A stretch of DNA of 64,000 nt, from the NCBI GenBank assembly GCA_045599185.1, contig JAZRVO010000012.1, positions 310,001-374,000 of the forward strand, in the 5' to 3' direction. The notes beneath the pieces are model-generated. The model had not been told where the DNA came from. It did no database searches and saw only the letters and a program-made list of their open reading frames with translations. This DNA comes from UBA1240 sp045599185. GTDB taxonomy: Bacteria > Spirochaetota > Spirochaetia > Treponematales > Treponemataceae. Positions 33,231 through 40,750 of this stretch are shown piece by piece; position 1 is the stretch's first letter; each line of letters begins with the position of its first letter. The position numbers were made by a program, and so were the translations under genes.

Positions 33231-33875
33231 TCAGCTTAAACGGTTAAGTGCCTGCTGGGCTTCGGTGTAATTTGCCCGTAATCTTACCGCCGCCTGAAAA
33301 GCTGCCTTGGCGCTTTCTTTATTTCCGGCTTTTTCGCGGGCAAGGCCGCAGCGGTACCACCACAGCGCGTTAGAAGGTTCTTTTTTAACGGCGTGGGTGT
33401 AGGCAATGTCTGCATGGTTGGGTTTGCCTGTTATGCGGTAAATTTCGCCTAAAAAGAAGTAAGCCGTGCCTGCGCGGTCTCCGTTCGGCATTGCGTCTAC
33501 GTATTTTTCCAGATTTCGAATTGATTCTGAATATTTTTCAAGGTAAAAGTATGTTTCTCCCAAATTTTCGATGATGCGCATTTCGTTCGGGTTAATTTTC
33601 AGTGCATTGAGGGATTCGGTAACAACGTCGTTGTATCTGCCCATGCGGTACAGCGACCAGCACATTACCACGTATGATTCGATGTTCCGCGGATTCAGTG
33701 CAAGTTCTGCGCGGCATGTTTCTACGGCATTGCTGAAAGATGTATTTGCGGCTTCACTAAGACCGGCGCTTTCAAAACTGCGGCCGTTGCGGTACATGGT
33801 AAGGGCATCCTGGCAGAAGCCAAGGCTTAAAACAGAAAGCAATGCAAGGATTGCAAGTAATTTTTTTGTTTTCAT
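33231..33875 (-). CDS. Exported TPR-repeat protein
   Basis: A 214-residue protein with a Sec signal peptide (MKTKK then a hydrophobic core, cleavage near LGFCQ, residue 19-20; the Cys there could also be a lipid site, although the lipobox is poor). The mature part is a run of about five tetratricopeptide repeats (for example NIESYVVMCWSLYRMGRYNDVVTESLNALKIN written in part: ALKINPNEMRIIENLGE, then YFYLEKYSESIRNLEKY). TPRs bind other proteins, so this is probably a periplasmic assembly or scaffold factor. I start at 33875 because the signal peptide begins there; the open frame extends to 33992 but adds a basic stretch that does not fit. No clear ribosome-binding site is seen. Confidence 0.88.
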   Translation of the reverse strand: MKTKKLLAILALLSVLSLGFCQDALTMYRNGRSFESAGLSEAANTSFSNAVETCRAELALNPRNIESYVVMCWSLYRMGRYNDVVTESLNALKINPNEMRIIENLGETYFYLEKYSESIRNLEKYVDAMPNGDRAGTAYFFLGEIYRITGKPNHADIAYTHAVKKEPSNALWWYRCGLAREKAGNKESAKAAFQAAVRLRANYTEAQQALNRLS

Positions 33876-33978
33876 GCTGTAAACAATAGCACAAAGCACG
33901 CAAAAGCCGCAACCGTCTTTTTTTTTCAGTTTGAATGCCAGAAGCTGTGCGCGTTTAGGTTTGGCGTGGCTACACTGG

Positions 33979-34383
33979 TTATTTTTCTGCAATTTTCTGC
34001 TTTAAAAGAAAGGTGAAAAAATAGAAAGCCGACACAACTGCGGTTGCACCGGCAATAAAAAGCGTGCTTTTAAAACTGCCGCCAGAAAAATAATTTACAA
34101 GGCTTGCAAGTACGCCTGCTTCAAGAACGAATATCATGTAGTGGGGAAAATTGATGTTTTTTTTGCGGGTAAAGGTTTTTGCAAAAATTAAAAGAAATAT
34201 TGAAATTTCTGTTGCGGCGGCAAGGGCAGAAAAAGCTGCCGCAATGTTTGCAGGCAATTTGTTTTTGCATAAAAACAGCAGGACAAGTGTACAATTTGCA
34301 GCAAGGCGAAAAAGGGCAAAAATAAAGTGTTTTTTTGCAAGCTGAAAAACTGCGTTTTTTTTCCGTGTTTCTGTATTTTTCAT
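33979..34383 (-). CDS. Small integral membrane protein of unknown function
   Basis: A 134-residue protein with about four hydrophobic helices (about 21-38, 45-67, 78-95 and 105-127) and a Lys/Arg-rich start and end. The layout recalls small accessory membrane proteins such as AtpI-like subunits, but I see no diagnostic residue and no ATP synthase genes are near. It lies upstream of the TPR gene in the same direction with a gap of about 100 bases. The start ATG at 34383 has no strong ribosome-binding site. Confidence 0.7.
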   Translation of the reverse strand: MKNTETRKKNAVFQLAKKHFIFALFRLAANCTLVLLFLCKNKLPANIAAAFSALAAATEISIFLLIFAKTFTRKKNINFPHYMIFVLEAGVLASLVNYFSGGSFKSTLFIAGATAVVSAFYFFTFLLKQKIAEK

Positions 34384-34430
34384 TTTGAACGATAAATTTA
34401 AACAAACTTAAAAAATTTTAAACTGGAAAC

Positions 34431-34461
34431 AAAAAGGCTGCCCGGTTAAGACAGCCTTTTT
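34431..34461 (-). terminator. Terminator after nfnB
   Basis: AAAAAGGCTG (34431-34440) pairs with CAGCCTTTTT (34452-34461), with T runs on both strands. On the minus strand it follows the NfnB stop codon by about 40 bases. Confidence 0.85.
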
Positions 34462-34499
34462 GTTTTTAGAAAAAACTGAAATATTTTTCAGTTTTCTTC

Positions 34500-35990
34500 T
34501 TATTTATTCTTCAGGTATTCGTTGATGCTTGCTGCTGCTGTACGGCCTTCGCCCATGGCAAGAATAACTGTTGCTGCACCCAAAACGATGTCACCGCCAG
34601 CCCAAACGCCTTCAATGCTGGTTTGATCTGTTTCGTTTACCGTAATGTGTCCTTTTGCGTCTGCGTTCAAACCAGGTGTGGTTTTTACCATAAGCGGGTT
34701 AGAACCGTTACCCAAAGCAACAATTACTGCATCGCAGTCAATTACGTGTTCGCTGTCGGCAACTGCAACCGGGCTGCGGCGGCCAGAAGCATCAGGTTCA
34801 CCAAGTTCGTAGCTTAATACTTCTACGCCTTTTACGCGGCCTGTTTCGTCGCCCAGAATTTTAACCGGGTTTTCAAGGAATCTGAAGTTTACGCCTTCTT
34901 CTTCTGCGTGTGCAATTTCTTCACGGCGAGCAGGCATTTCGTTGCGTGTACGGCGGTAAACAACGTCAACCTGTTCTGCGCCCAAACGGTAACCCATGCG
35001 TGCTGCGTCCATTGCAACGTTTCCGCCGCCAACTACAACTACGTGTTTTGCCTTGTACAGCGGCGTGCATGCTTTTTCTGTATCGTAGGCTTTCATAAGG
35101 TTGGCACGTGTCAAATATTCGTTTGCACTGAATACGCCGATGAAGTTTTCTCCTTCAATACCCATGAATTTTGGAAGACCTGCGCCGGTACCGATAAAGG
35201 CGGCATCGTAGCCCTGTTCTTTCAAAAGCTGCGGCAAAGTTCCTGTGCGTCCAACCAGAAAGTTTGTTTTGAATTCAACGCCCATCTGTTTGAGCATGTC
35301 AATTTCTTTTGCAACAATGGCTTTTGGCAGACGGAATTCAGGAATACCGTAAATCATAACGCCGCCGGCTTTGTGGAATGCTTCAAAAATTGTTACTGAA
35401 TGACCGGCGCGGCGAACGTCGGCAGCAACTGTAAGACCGGCAGGACCAGAACCGATGATTGCAACTTTTTTGCCTGTTTCGGCTGCTACAGCCGGTACGG
35501 TCTGAAGGTTGTTTTCGCGTTCATAGTCAGCAACAAAGCGTTCCAAACGTCCGATTGAAACTGCTTTTTCAGCATCTTTGTAGGTTTTTCCAACTGTACA
35601 AAGTCCCTGGCACTGTTTTTCCTGCGGGCAAACGCGGCCGCAGATTGCAGGCAGAAGGTTTGTTGTCTTGATGATGTCAACGGCTTTTTTGAATTCGCCT
35701 TTGGCAACTTCTGCAATGAACTGTGGAATTGGAACGTTTACAGGACAGCCGTTAACGCACGGCTGGTTTTTGCACTGCAAACAGCGGTTTGCTTCTACAA
35801 TTGCCTGTTCTTTTGTATAGCCCAGTGCAACTTCGCTCATCTGGCGGGCGCGTGCTTTTGGTTCGCCGGTAGGCATAATCTGCTGTGGAATTGCCATGCG
35901 GTCTTTTGGGCTTAAAGTTTTTCCATTGATTTTTGCAAATTCTTCATTTGCACTTTTTGCAAGTTGTTCAAAAGAAATATATTCAGACAT
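34500..35990 (-). CDS. nfnB: NfnB, large subunit of NADH-dependent ferredoxin:NADP+ oxidoreductase
   Basis: A 496-residue iron-sulphur flavoprotein related to the small subunit of glutamate synthase. It has an N-terminal domain with two [4Fe-4S] Cys sets (CLQCKNQPCVNGCPVNVP near 72-89 and CGRVCPQEKQCQGLC near 117-131), an FAD-binding Rossmann motif (VAIIGSGPAGLTVAAD near 171) and an NADPH-binding Rossmann motif (VVVVGGGNVAMDAARM near 306). On its own it could be called GltD-like. The one-base overlap with the ferredoxin-reductase-like subunit upstream, and no GltB nearby, identify it as NfnB, which bifurcates electrons between NADPH, NAD+ and ferredoxin in anaerobes. Confidence 0.92.
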   Translation of the reverse strand: MSEYISFEQLAKSANEEFAKINGKTLSPKDRMAIPQQIMPTGEPKARARQMSEVALGYTKEQAIVEANRCLQCKNQPCVNGCPVNVPIPQFIAEVAKGEFKKAVDIIKTTNLLPAICGRVCPQEKQCQGLCTVGKTYKDAEKAVSIGRLERFVADYERENNLQTVPAVAAETGKKVAIIGSGPAGLTVAADVRRAGHSVTIFEAFHKAGGVMIYGIPEFRLPKAIVAKEIDMLKQMGVEFKTNFLVGRTGTLPQLLKEQGYDAAFIGTGAGLPKFMGIEGENFIGVFSANEYLTRANLMKAYDTEKACTPLYKAKHVVVVGGGNVAMDAARMGYRLGAEQVDVVYRRTRNEMPARREEIAHAEEEGVNFRFLENPVKILGDETGRVKGVEVLSYELGEPDASGRRSPVAVADSEHVIDCDAVIVALGNGSNPLMVKTTPGLNADAKGHITVNETDQTSIEGVWAGGDIVLGAATVILAMGEGRTAAASINEYLKNK

Positions 35991-36853
35991 TATTTTGCTC
36001 CTGTTGCAAGGGCATCAGCTTGTGCCTGCATTTTGCATTTATGGAAATCTTCTGTTTCACGTTCTTTAAAAGACTTCATACGCATCATCATGTTGTCCCA
36101 GTCTACTGCGTGACCGTCAAATTCAGGACCGTCTACGCATACAAACTTGGTCTGGCCGCCAACAGAAACACGGCATCCGCCGCACATTCCTGTTCCGTCA
36201 ATCATGATTGTGTTGAGCGAAACGGTTGTTGGTACCTTGTATTCTTTTGTTGTAAGGGCACAGAATTTCATCATGATTGGCGGTCCGATTGCTACAACTT
36301 CAGCTGGCGGACACTGTGATTCGCAGGCTTCCTTTAACGGAACGGTTGAAACGCCCTGACGGCCTGCTGAACCGTCGTCTGTCATGATGATAACTTCGTC
36401 TGCAACTGCTTTCATTTCGTCAACGAAGATTAAAAGGTCTTTTGTACGGGCAGCAATAATCATAATTACTTTATTGCCCAGTTCTTTGTGTGCTTTTACG
36501 ATAGGGTAACACGGTGCTACGCCAATACCACCGCCAACAACTACAACCGGACCGTCTTTCTTTTCGATGTGGGTAGGGTTGCCCAATGGTCCAAGAATTG
36601 CTGCGATAGAATCGCCTTTGTTTTTCTGTGAAAGTTTGAAAGTTGTGGCGCCAACTGCCTGAAAAACCAGGGCAATCCAGCCTTCCTGTGCGTTTGCGTC
36701 GGCAATTGTCAAAGGAACGCGTTCGCCATATTCGATATCAAGCTGCACCAATACAAACTGACCGGCCTTGCGGTTGCGGGCAATGTCTGGTGCATTTACC
36801 TTGAAATAATAAACATCGGCAGAAAGTTGCCGTTTTTCAAGAATGGTATACAT
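35990..36853 (-). CDS. nfnA: NfnA, small subunit of NADH-dependent ferredoxin:NADP+ oxidoreductase
   Basis: A 287-residue ferredoxin-NADP reductase-like subunit. It shows the FAD-binding RxxY-type barrel segment (about 45-60), the NAD-binding start VVVVGGGIGVAPCYPIVKA near 103 and a C-terminal [2Fe-2S] site (GTGMCGGCRVSVGG then FVCVDGPEF). This is the NADH-side subunit of Nfn. GGAGAA is five bases before the ATG. It is the first gene of the two-gene operon; its stop overlaps the NfnB start by one base. Upstream there is a TATACT box (minus strand, about 36905) and a GCTGAG-TT-CTCAGC inverted repeat (36878-36891) in the leader, whose role is unknown. Confidence 0.92.
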   Translation of the reverse strand: MYTILEKRQLSADVYYFKVNAPDIARNRKAGQFVLVQLDIEYGERVPLTIADANAQEGWIALVFQAVGATTFKLSQKNKGDSIAAILGPLGNPTHIEKKDGPVVVVGGGIGVAPCYPIVKAHKELGNKVIMIIAARTKDLLIFVDEMKAVADEVIIMTDDGSAGRQGVSTVPLKEACESQCPPAEVVAIGPPIMMKFCALTTKEYKVPTTVSLNTIMIDGTGMCGGCRVSVGGQTKFVCVDGPEFDGHAVDWDNMMMRMKSFKERETEDFHKCKMQAQADALATGAK

Positions 36854-36891
36854 GCTGTTTCTCCATGTTAAATATGGGCTGAGTTCTCAGC

Positions 36892-37281
36892 GGGGATTAT
36901 TTTAGTATAGCAATTTATTAGCCTAAAAACAACAATCAGCAGGCTAAAGCCGGCTTTTTTGGCGCAAAAATAATTGAAAAATATAGCGGAATGCCGGATT
37001 GAAAGGATTTTTGAAAATTACCTGCATTTTTTTAGCCGGTTTAAGTTTTGGCAGCAGCAGGAGTTATGAAATTGTCTCTTATTCCGGGCTGACGAAAAAA
37101 GCTGGAATCCTGAACGGCAGTTTTTACTTTTCTGCAAAAAGTTTTACAAAGTGAAAAGCCTTTTGTTTTTTTTCAGCTGAATGCGGCCGCAGTAAAGGGC
37201 TGCACGCCAGACCAGTTTTGCAGCCCATCGCCAGTTATCCGGTGCCAGCCGTTCAGCGTTAAAAGCCTTTGCCTTTTCCTG
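36892..37281. other. Intergenic region with nfn promoter, otherwise empty
   Basis: The part next to nfnA holds its probable promoter on the minus strand. TTAGCCT and AGGCTAA (about 36919-36948) form an inverted repeat, followed by GCCGGCTTTTTT. Beyond that I see no gene, repeat or clear signal up to the ANTAR gene's stop. Confidence 0.4.
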
Positions 37282-37866
37282 CTACTTGTCGTAGGAACGG
37301 ATAATTTCTTCTGCAATTTCTTTCCGGCTTATGCGTGCATCCATGGCGCGTTTTTCTATGTAGCGGTGTGCATCGGCTTCCGTCATCTTAAGGTTTTCAA
37401 TCAAAATCCATTTTGCCTTGTTTACGGAACGGATGTCTGCCATTTTTTCCTGCAATGTCTTGTTCTGTGTTTCCAGTTTTTGCAGCCTGAAAGTCATTGC
37501 CGAAAGCATCCGCACCGCGGTGTAAAACATTTCAGGCGAATTGGGCTTGGGCAGGGTAACTATGCCGTCTTCTTCAACCTGGCACGCAACGCTGTCGTAC
37601 ATATCTGCCTTAACCAGCAGAAGAATGCCCATGTTGCTGTCGGCAAAACTCTGGGCAAAAATCGTACCGTGTTCGTCACTTAAAGGCGAATCAACAATCA
37701 AAATGTCAACGGGCAGCTCCAGCAGCTTGCGTCTGGCATCGCCGCCTGATGTTGCATGAAAAATCGGAAAAAAATCGCTTTTGGGTAAAATGCCTGTTAC
37801 ATTGTCAAAAAAACTTTGGCTTTCCGTAACAACCATAATTTTTCTGCGGCTTTTTAATGGTGTCAT
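37282..37866 (-). CDS. Response regulator with ANTAR RNA-binding domain
   Basis: A 194-residue protein with a receiver-like domain (about 9-115; candidate phospho-acceptor D59 in LIVDS, conserved Lys K107 in TLPKP), a coiled-coil linker (about 120-140) and a C-terminal ANTAR domain (about 140-194, SVNKAKWILIENLKMTEADAHRYI in part: AKWILIENLKMTEADAH). ANTAR proteins bind paired RNA hairpins and stop transcription termination, often of nitrogen genes. The gene is 13 bases downstream of the GS-like gene and in the same operon. No histidine kinase is next to it. I start at 37866 with AGGA about ten bases upstream; the frame is open to 37899 but that overlaps the GS-like gene. Confidence 0.9.
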   Translation of the reverse strand: MTPLKSRRKIMVVTESQSFFDNVTGILPKSDFFPIFHATSGGDARRKLLELPVDILIVDSPLSDEHGTIFAQSFADSNMGILLLVKADMYDSVACQVEEDGIVTLPKPNSPEMFYTAVRMLSAMTFRLQKLETQNKTLQEKMADIRSVNKAKWILIENLKMTEADAHRYIEKRAMDARISRKEIAEEIIRSYDK

Positions 37867-37879
37867 TTCAGAATGTTTC

Positions 37880-39088
37880 CTAAATTTCCAGCAATTCAAT
37901 CCACGGTTTCGGCAAAACTTCGTTTACGAACGGGCTTTGTTTTGCAATTTCTACGGCTTCTTTAAGGCTTTGTGGCAAAGTTTCAAGCTTGCTTGTTACT
38001 TTTACCGATGCCACGTGCAGGTTTTCTTCAATGCTTTCCGGCAGCTTTATTTTGTTTTTAATACCGTCAAGGCCTGCGTAAATTAAAAGGGCAAAGGCCA
38101 GATACGGGTTTGCACTCGGGTCTGGCGAGCGCAGTTCAAAGCGTTCACTGTTTTTGGCAGCAGAAGGAATGCGTATAAGTGTTGAACGGTTTTCGTGTCC
38201 CCAGCTGATGTAAAAAAGCGAATCCACGCTTCTTAGGCGCTTGTAGGAATCTTCAGTAGGGTTAAGGAATGCGGTAATTTCCTTAATGTGGTGCAGTATT
38301 CCTGCCATAAAATATTCCTGGCACGGAATGTCGCCGGACTGCTTTACGGCCATTGTTATGTGAAAATTGTTTCCGTTCTGTTTTTCCAGCGGTTTTGGCG
38401 AAAAATCGGCGTACAGGCCGTTGCGGCTGGCAATTGCATTTACAACGGTTATAAAATTCATGGTGTTGTCGGCGGCCAAAATTGCACTTGAATGCTTAAA
38501 GTCTATGCCGTTCTGCCCCGGGCCCTTGTCGTGATGCGAGCTTTTCGGATAAATGTCCATTTCTTTTAATGTAAGCGTAATTTCACGGCGGATGTTTTCG
38601 CCTTTATCGGCAGGGGCAACGTCTAAATATCCGGCAGTGTCAAAAGGAATGCGCGTAGGCTGACCTTTTTCGTCAGTCTGAAAAAGGTAGAAACCGCATT
38701 CTACGCCGAAATCAACAGAAACGCCCATTTCTTTGGCTTTTGCTACGGCGTTTTCAAGAATGTAGCGGCTTGATTTTACAAACGGCGTACCGTCGCTGTG
38801 CTTGATGTCGCAGAACATGCGCACAACCTTGCCGGAAGCAGAGCGCCATGGCAGGGTGGTTAATGTTGAAGGAATTGGGAATAAGAAAAGGTCAGAATTG
38901 CATTCATCGGTAAAGCCCCTTACAGAAGAACCGTCAAAAGGAATGCCTTCTTCAAATGCGCGCTGCAATTGTTCAGGAACGATGGCTATGTTTTTCTGGT
39001 TTCCGTAAACGTCACAAAAGGCAAGGCGAATGAAACGCACGCCCTCAGATTCGATAAAGTCGATAACTTCTTCTTTTGTATATTGCAC
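37880..39088 (-). CDS. Glutamine synthetase-like protein with altered metal site
   Basis: A 402-residue member of the type I glutamine synthetase family, with clear end-to-end homology (FDGSSVRGF at 51-59, SHHDKGPGQ near 184, PKPL at 231, NRSTLIRIP near 300, RFELRSPDPSANPYLA at 316-331). The n2-metal ligands are kept (E130, H243, E318). All three n1 ligands are changed: the second Glu of the E-x-E motif is G132, HHE is HHD (D187) and QxE is G194. The flap motif VPGYEAP is replaced by RSVDS. It is also about 40 residues shorter than usual, mainly at the C-terminus. Normal glutamine synthesis is therefore doubtful; a sensor role or another ligase substrate is possible. The start is GTG at 39088 with GGGGG upstream. 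The ANTAR regulator follows in the same operon. Confidence 0.88.
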   Translation of the reverse strand: MQYTKEEVIDFIESEGVRFIRLAFCDVYGNQKNIAIVPEQLQRAFEEGIPFDGSSVRGFTDECNSDLFLFPIPSTLTTLPWRSASGKVVRMFCDIKHSDGTPFVKSSRYILENAVAKAKEMGVSVDFGVECGFYLFQTDEKGQPTRIPFDTAGYLDVAPADKGENIRREITLTLKEMDIYPKSSHHDKGPGQNGIDFKHSSAILAADNTMNFITVVNAIASRNGLYADFSPKPLEKQNGNNFHITMAVKQSGDIPCQEYFMAGILHHIKEITAFLNPTEDSYKRLRSVDSLFYISWGHENRSTLIRIPSAAKNSERFELRSPDPSANPYLAFALLIYAGLDGIKNKIKLPESIEENLHVASVKVTSKLETLPQSLKEAVEIAKQSPFVNEVLPKPWIELLEI

Positions 39089-39105
39089 ATTTGCCCCCAA
39101 AAACA

Positions 39106-39143
39106 AAAAATCGTTTTATTTTATTGAAGATATAACGATTTTT
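39106..39143 (-). promoter_or_regulatory. Terminator-like attenuator in the leader of the GS-like gene
   Basis: On the minus strand, AAAAATCGTT (39143-39134) pairs with AACGATTTTT (39115-39106), 10 bp with an 18-base loop, and TTGTTTTTG follows immediately, just before the GGGGG ribosome-binding site. This has the form of an intrinsic terminator placed to control the gene. With an ANTAR antiterminator encoded in the same operon, regulated read-through is a reasonable inference. Confidence 0.65.
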
Positions 39144-39234
39144 CAATTATTTAGGGCAGTTTTTACATAGTATTACAAGAAAAAATTTTTCACCCAACCG
39201 GCCGATTTTTCGCCCCCAAGCCATTTTTTAGGTT

Positions 39235-39281
39235 TTGTTTAGTGGTACTAAACAAGTGTCTTTAGCGTCACTAAAGACACT
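39235..39281 (-). promoter_or_regulatory. Two abutting perfect hairpins upstream of the GS-like gene
   Basis: 39235-39255 is a perfect 9-bp stem with a 3-base loop (TTGTTTAGT / ACTAAACAA) and 39255-39281 is a perfect 11-bp stem with a 5-base loop (AGTGTCTTTAG / CTAAAGACACT). They share a one-base edge and both have a TTTAG/CTAAA core next to the loop. They lie about 92-138 bases before the attenuator and after the previous gene's terminator. The tandem form recalls the paired hairpins recognised by ANTAR proteins, but the loops do not match the usual six-base A-x-x-G loop. Binding sites for a DNA regulator are the alternative. Confidence 0.6.
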
Positions 39282-39287
39282 CCGCCC

Positions 39288-39320
39288 ATAAAAAAGCCCC
39301 GAATCAGTTCCGGGGCTTTT
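39288..39320 (-). terminator. Terminator of the gene at 39330
   Basis: AAAAGCCCCG (39292-39301) and CGGGGCTTTT (39311-39320) form a perfect 10-bp stem with a 9-base loop. On the minus strand TTTTTTAT follows. Confidence 0.93.
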
Positions 39321-39329
39321 ACTTTGTTT

Positions 39330-40364
39330 TTACTGAATCATTATAAAAACCGGGCGCGGTTCCAGTGCCAGAACTTCTTCCGGCGTCATCATCGGGGTGT
39401 CGTAACCGGCGCCTGCAATTGCCGGCTTGCTGAACAGCTTGAATGATTTCAGCGGAATGTTGGTTGCTTCTGCATTTGCACCGTAAGAACCTTTTTTTTG
39501 TGCCGGCGTACCAAAACCGTCGGCGCAGTGCACAAGGTTTACGCGTTCAAAATTGCTTCGTACTTTGGAACGGTTGCTTATCATCCACGGCTTGAACTGG
39601 TGAATCACCAGCATCCGTTTGCCCGGCAGATTGTTTTCAACAATGTAGTCTTCAATCATCTGCTGTGCCATGTTTACTTCGTCCGCAGTAACCCAGCCAA
39701 TTTCCTGCATCGGTTTTGTGGTTCGCCATTCCGGGTCTAGGGCAAGGTGAACGTTGTCGTATTTAAGCCACGGCAAAAGCCTTTTTACTGCATAATCAAC
39801 TGAATATTTACCAATCTGGTGGTCTAAAAATACCAGCCAGCCGCGTTCGGCAGCAAAGGCAATGTATTTTTCAATAATTGAAGAATTAAGGTAACCAATT
39901 TCGCCTTCAGGCCAGCATGTACCGAAAATTAAATAAAGGGCAGGCACTGTTCCGCGGCTTCCGTTAACTGCATCATATTCTGCTGCCCAGTCAAGCAGCA
40001 GCGGTTCCAAATCTTCCAGCGAATGCTGACCGATAATTCCCATTGATTTTGCATTCGGATGACCGTAAAAAGCCATGATGTCGTTGTTCATCATAACCGG
40101 CTGGTAGTTGTTTACGATATGGGCTGTAAGTACGTCATCGGGCAGAACCGAATCAATTTCGCGCTGCTGTTCTTCCCGTGCAATAATTACCATTGCTTCC
40201 TGTTCCGTAACCGGTCCATAAGTCTGTTCTGTCTGGTTCACCGAATAGGCATTGTCAAAATCGGCAGGGGAAGCAAACAGATCCTGAACGCCGGCAATCA
40301 TTAACACTGCGGTAATAAGCAAAACTAAAACAAACAAAACAAGAACATGTGGAAGCTTTTTCAT
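39330..40364 (-). CDS. Exported or membrane-anchored protein, TIM-barrel-like, unknown function
   Basis: A 344-residue protein with an N-terminal signal or anchor (hydrophobic 6-26) and a cleavage-like LFASP at about 29-33. The rest looks like an alpha/beta barrel: alternating hydrophobic strands such as ALYLIFGTCW, GWLVFLDHQIG, NVHLALDPEWR, RMLVIHQFKPW and PVFIMIQ. Acidic residues at strand ends (D in FLDHQ, DPEW) are placed as in glycoside hydrolases, but I recognise no family. I start at 40364, where the signal peptide begins, rather than at the in-frame ATG at 40427. It is a single-gene transcript ended by a strong terminator. Confidence 0.78.
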   Translation of the reverse strand: MKKLPHVLVLFVLVLLITAVLMIAGVQDLFASPADFDNAYSVNQTEQTYGPVTEQEAMVIIAREEQQREIDSVLPDDVLTAHIVNNYQPVMMNNDIMAFYGHPNAKSMGIIGQHSLEDLEPLLLDWAAEYDAVNGSRGTVPALYLIFGTCWPEGEIGYLNSSIIEKYIAFAAERGWLVFLDHQIGKYSVDYAVKRLLPWLKYDNVHLALDPEWRTTKPMQEIGWVTADEVNMAQQMIEDYIVENNLPGKRMLVIHQFKPWMISNRSKVRSNFERVNLVHCADGFGTPAQKKGSYGANAEATNIPLKSFKLFSKPAIAGAGYDTPMMTPEEVLALEPRPVFIMIQ

Positions 40365-40501
40365 GGTACTTTGTTTATCGGCAAAAGTGGCAAAAAAGCC
40401 CATTGCCCTTCGGCGCAAAATAAACAAATGTTAGCTTTTTTTATAAATTTTATGTAAAATATAAATTCGTGCATTTTGTTGCCGTTAAACGAATTGTACA
40501 G

Positions 40502-40551
40502 TTTTCCACAGTTTTTTCAGCCTGTGGAAAACTTTTTGCAGTTGTGGAAAA
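40502..40551. promoter_or_regulatory. Second cluster of three TGTGGAAAA 9-mers (DnaA-box-like)
   Basis: TTTTCCACA at 40502-40510 and TGTGGAAAA at 40523-40531 and 40543-40551. The first two form a perfect 11-bp inverted repeat with a 10-base spacer. The cluster lies in the 386-base gap between divergent genes. It has the same 9-mer, number and span as the cluster at 14086-14132. The rest of the gap is A/T-rich with a TATACT box and the GGAGG site for the next gene. Confidence 0.45.
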
Positions 40552-40750
40552 GAGGAAACTTTCAGTTTTGAAAGAATTTTTCAGCTGCTTTTCACGTTTT
40601 TTCCGGCAGGATTTGTCCTTTTAAGTTTTTTAAATTTTCTTCAGTTTGCCCGGCACCTGACTGCCTTAAAGCGGTTATTTTACAAAATTAACCTTTCAAA
40701 AAGTTGCCGGCTTTTAAGTTTCGCCCCTATACTTAAAGGCGGAGGCGCTT

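Noticed and set aside
34500..35990. Glutamate synthase small subunit (GltD)
   Set aside because: No large GltB subunit is nearby and the gene overlaps an NfnA-type partner, so NfnB fits better.
37880..39088. Simple annotation as functional glutamine synthetase
   Set aside because: The missing n1-metal glutamates and altered flap make this unsafe; called GS-like instead.
39235..39281. Canonical ANTAR hexaloop pair
   Set aside because: Loops are 3 and 5 bases and lack the A1/G4 pattern, so I report them only as an unexplained tandem hairpin.
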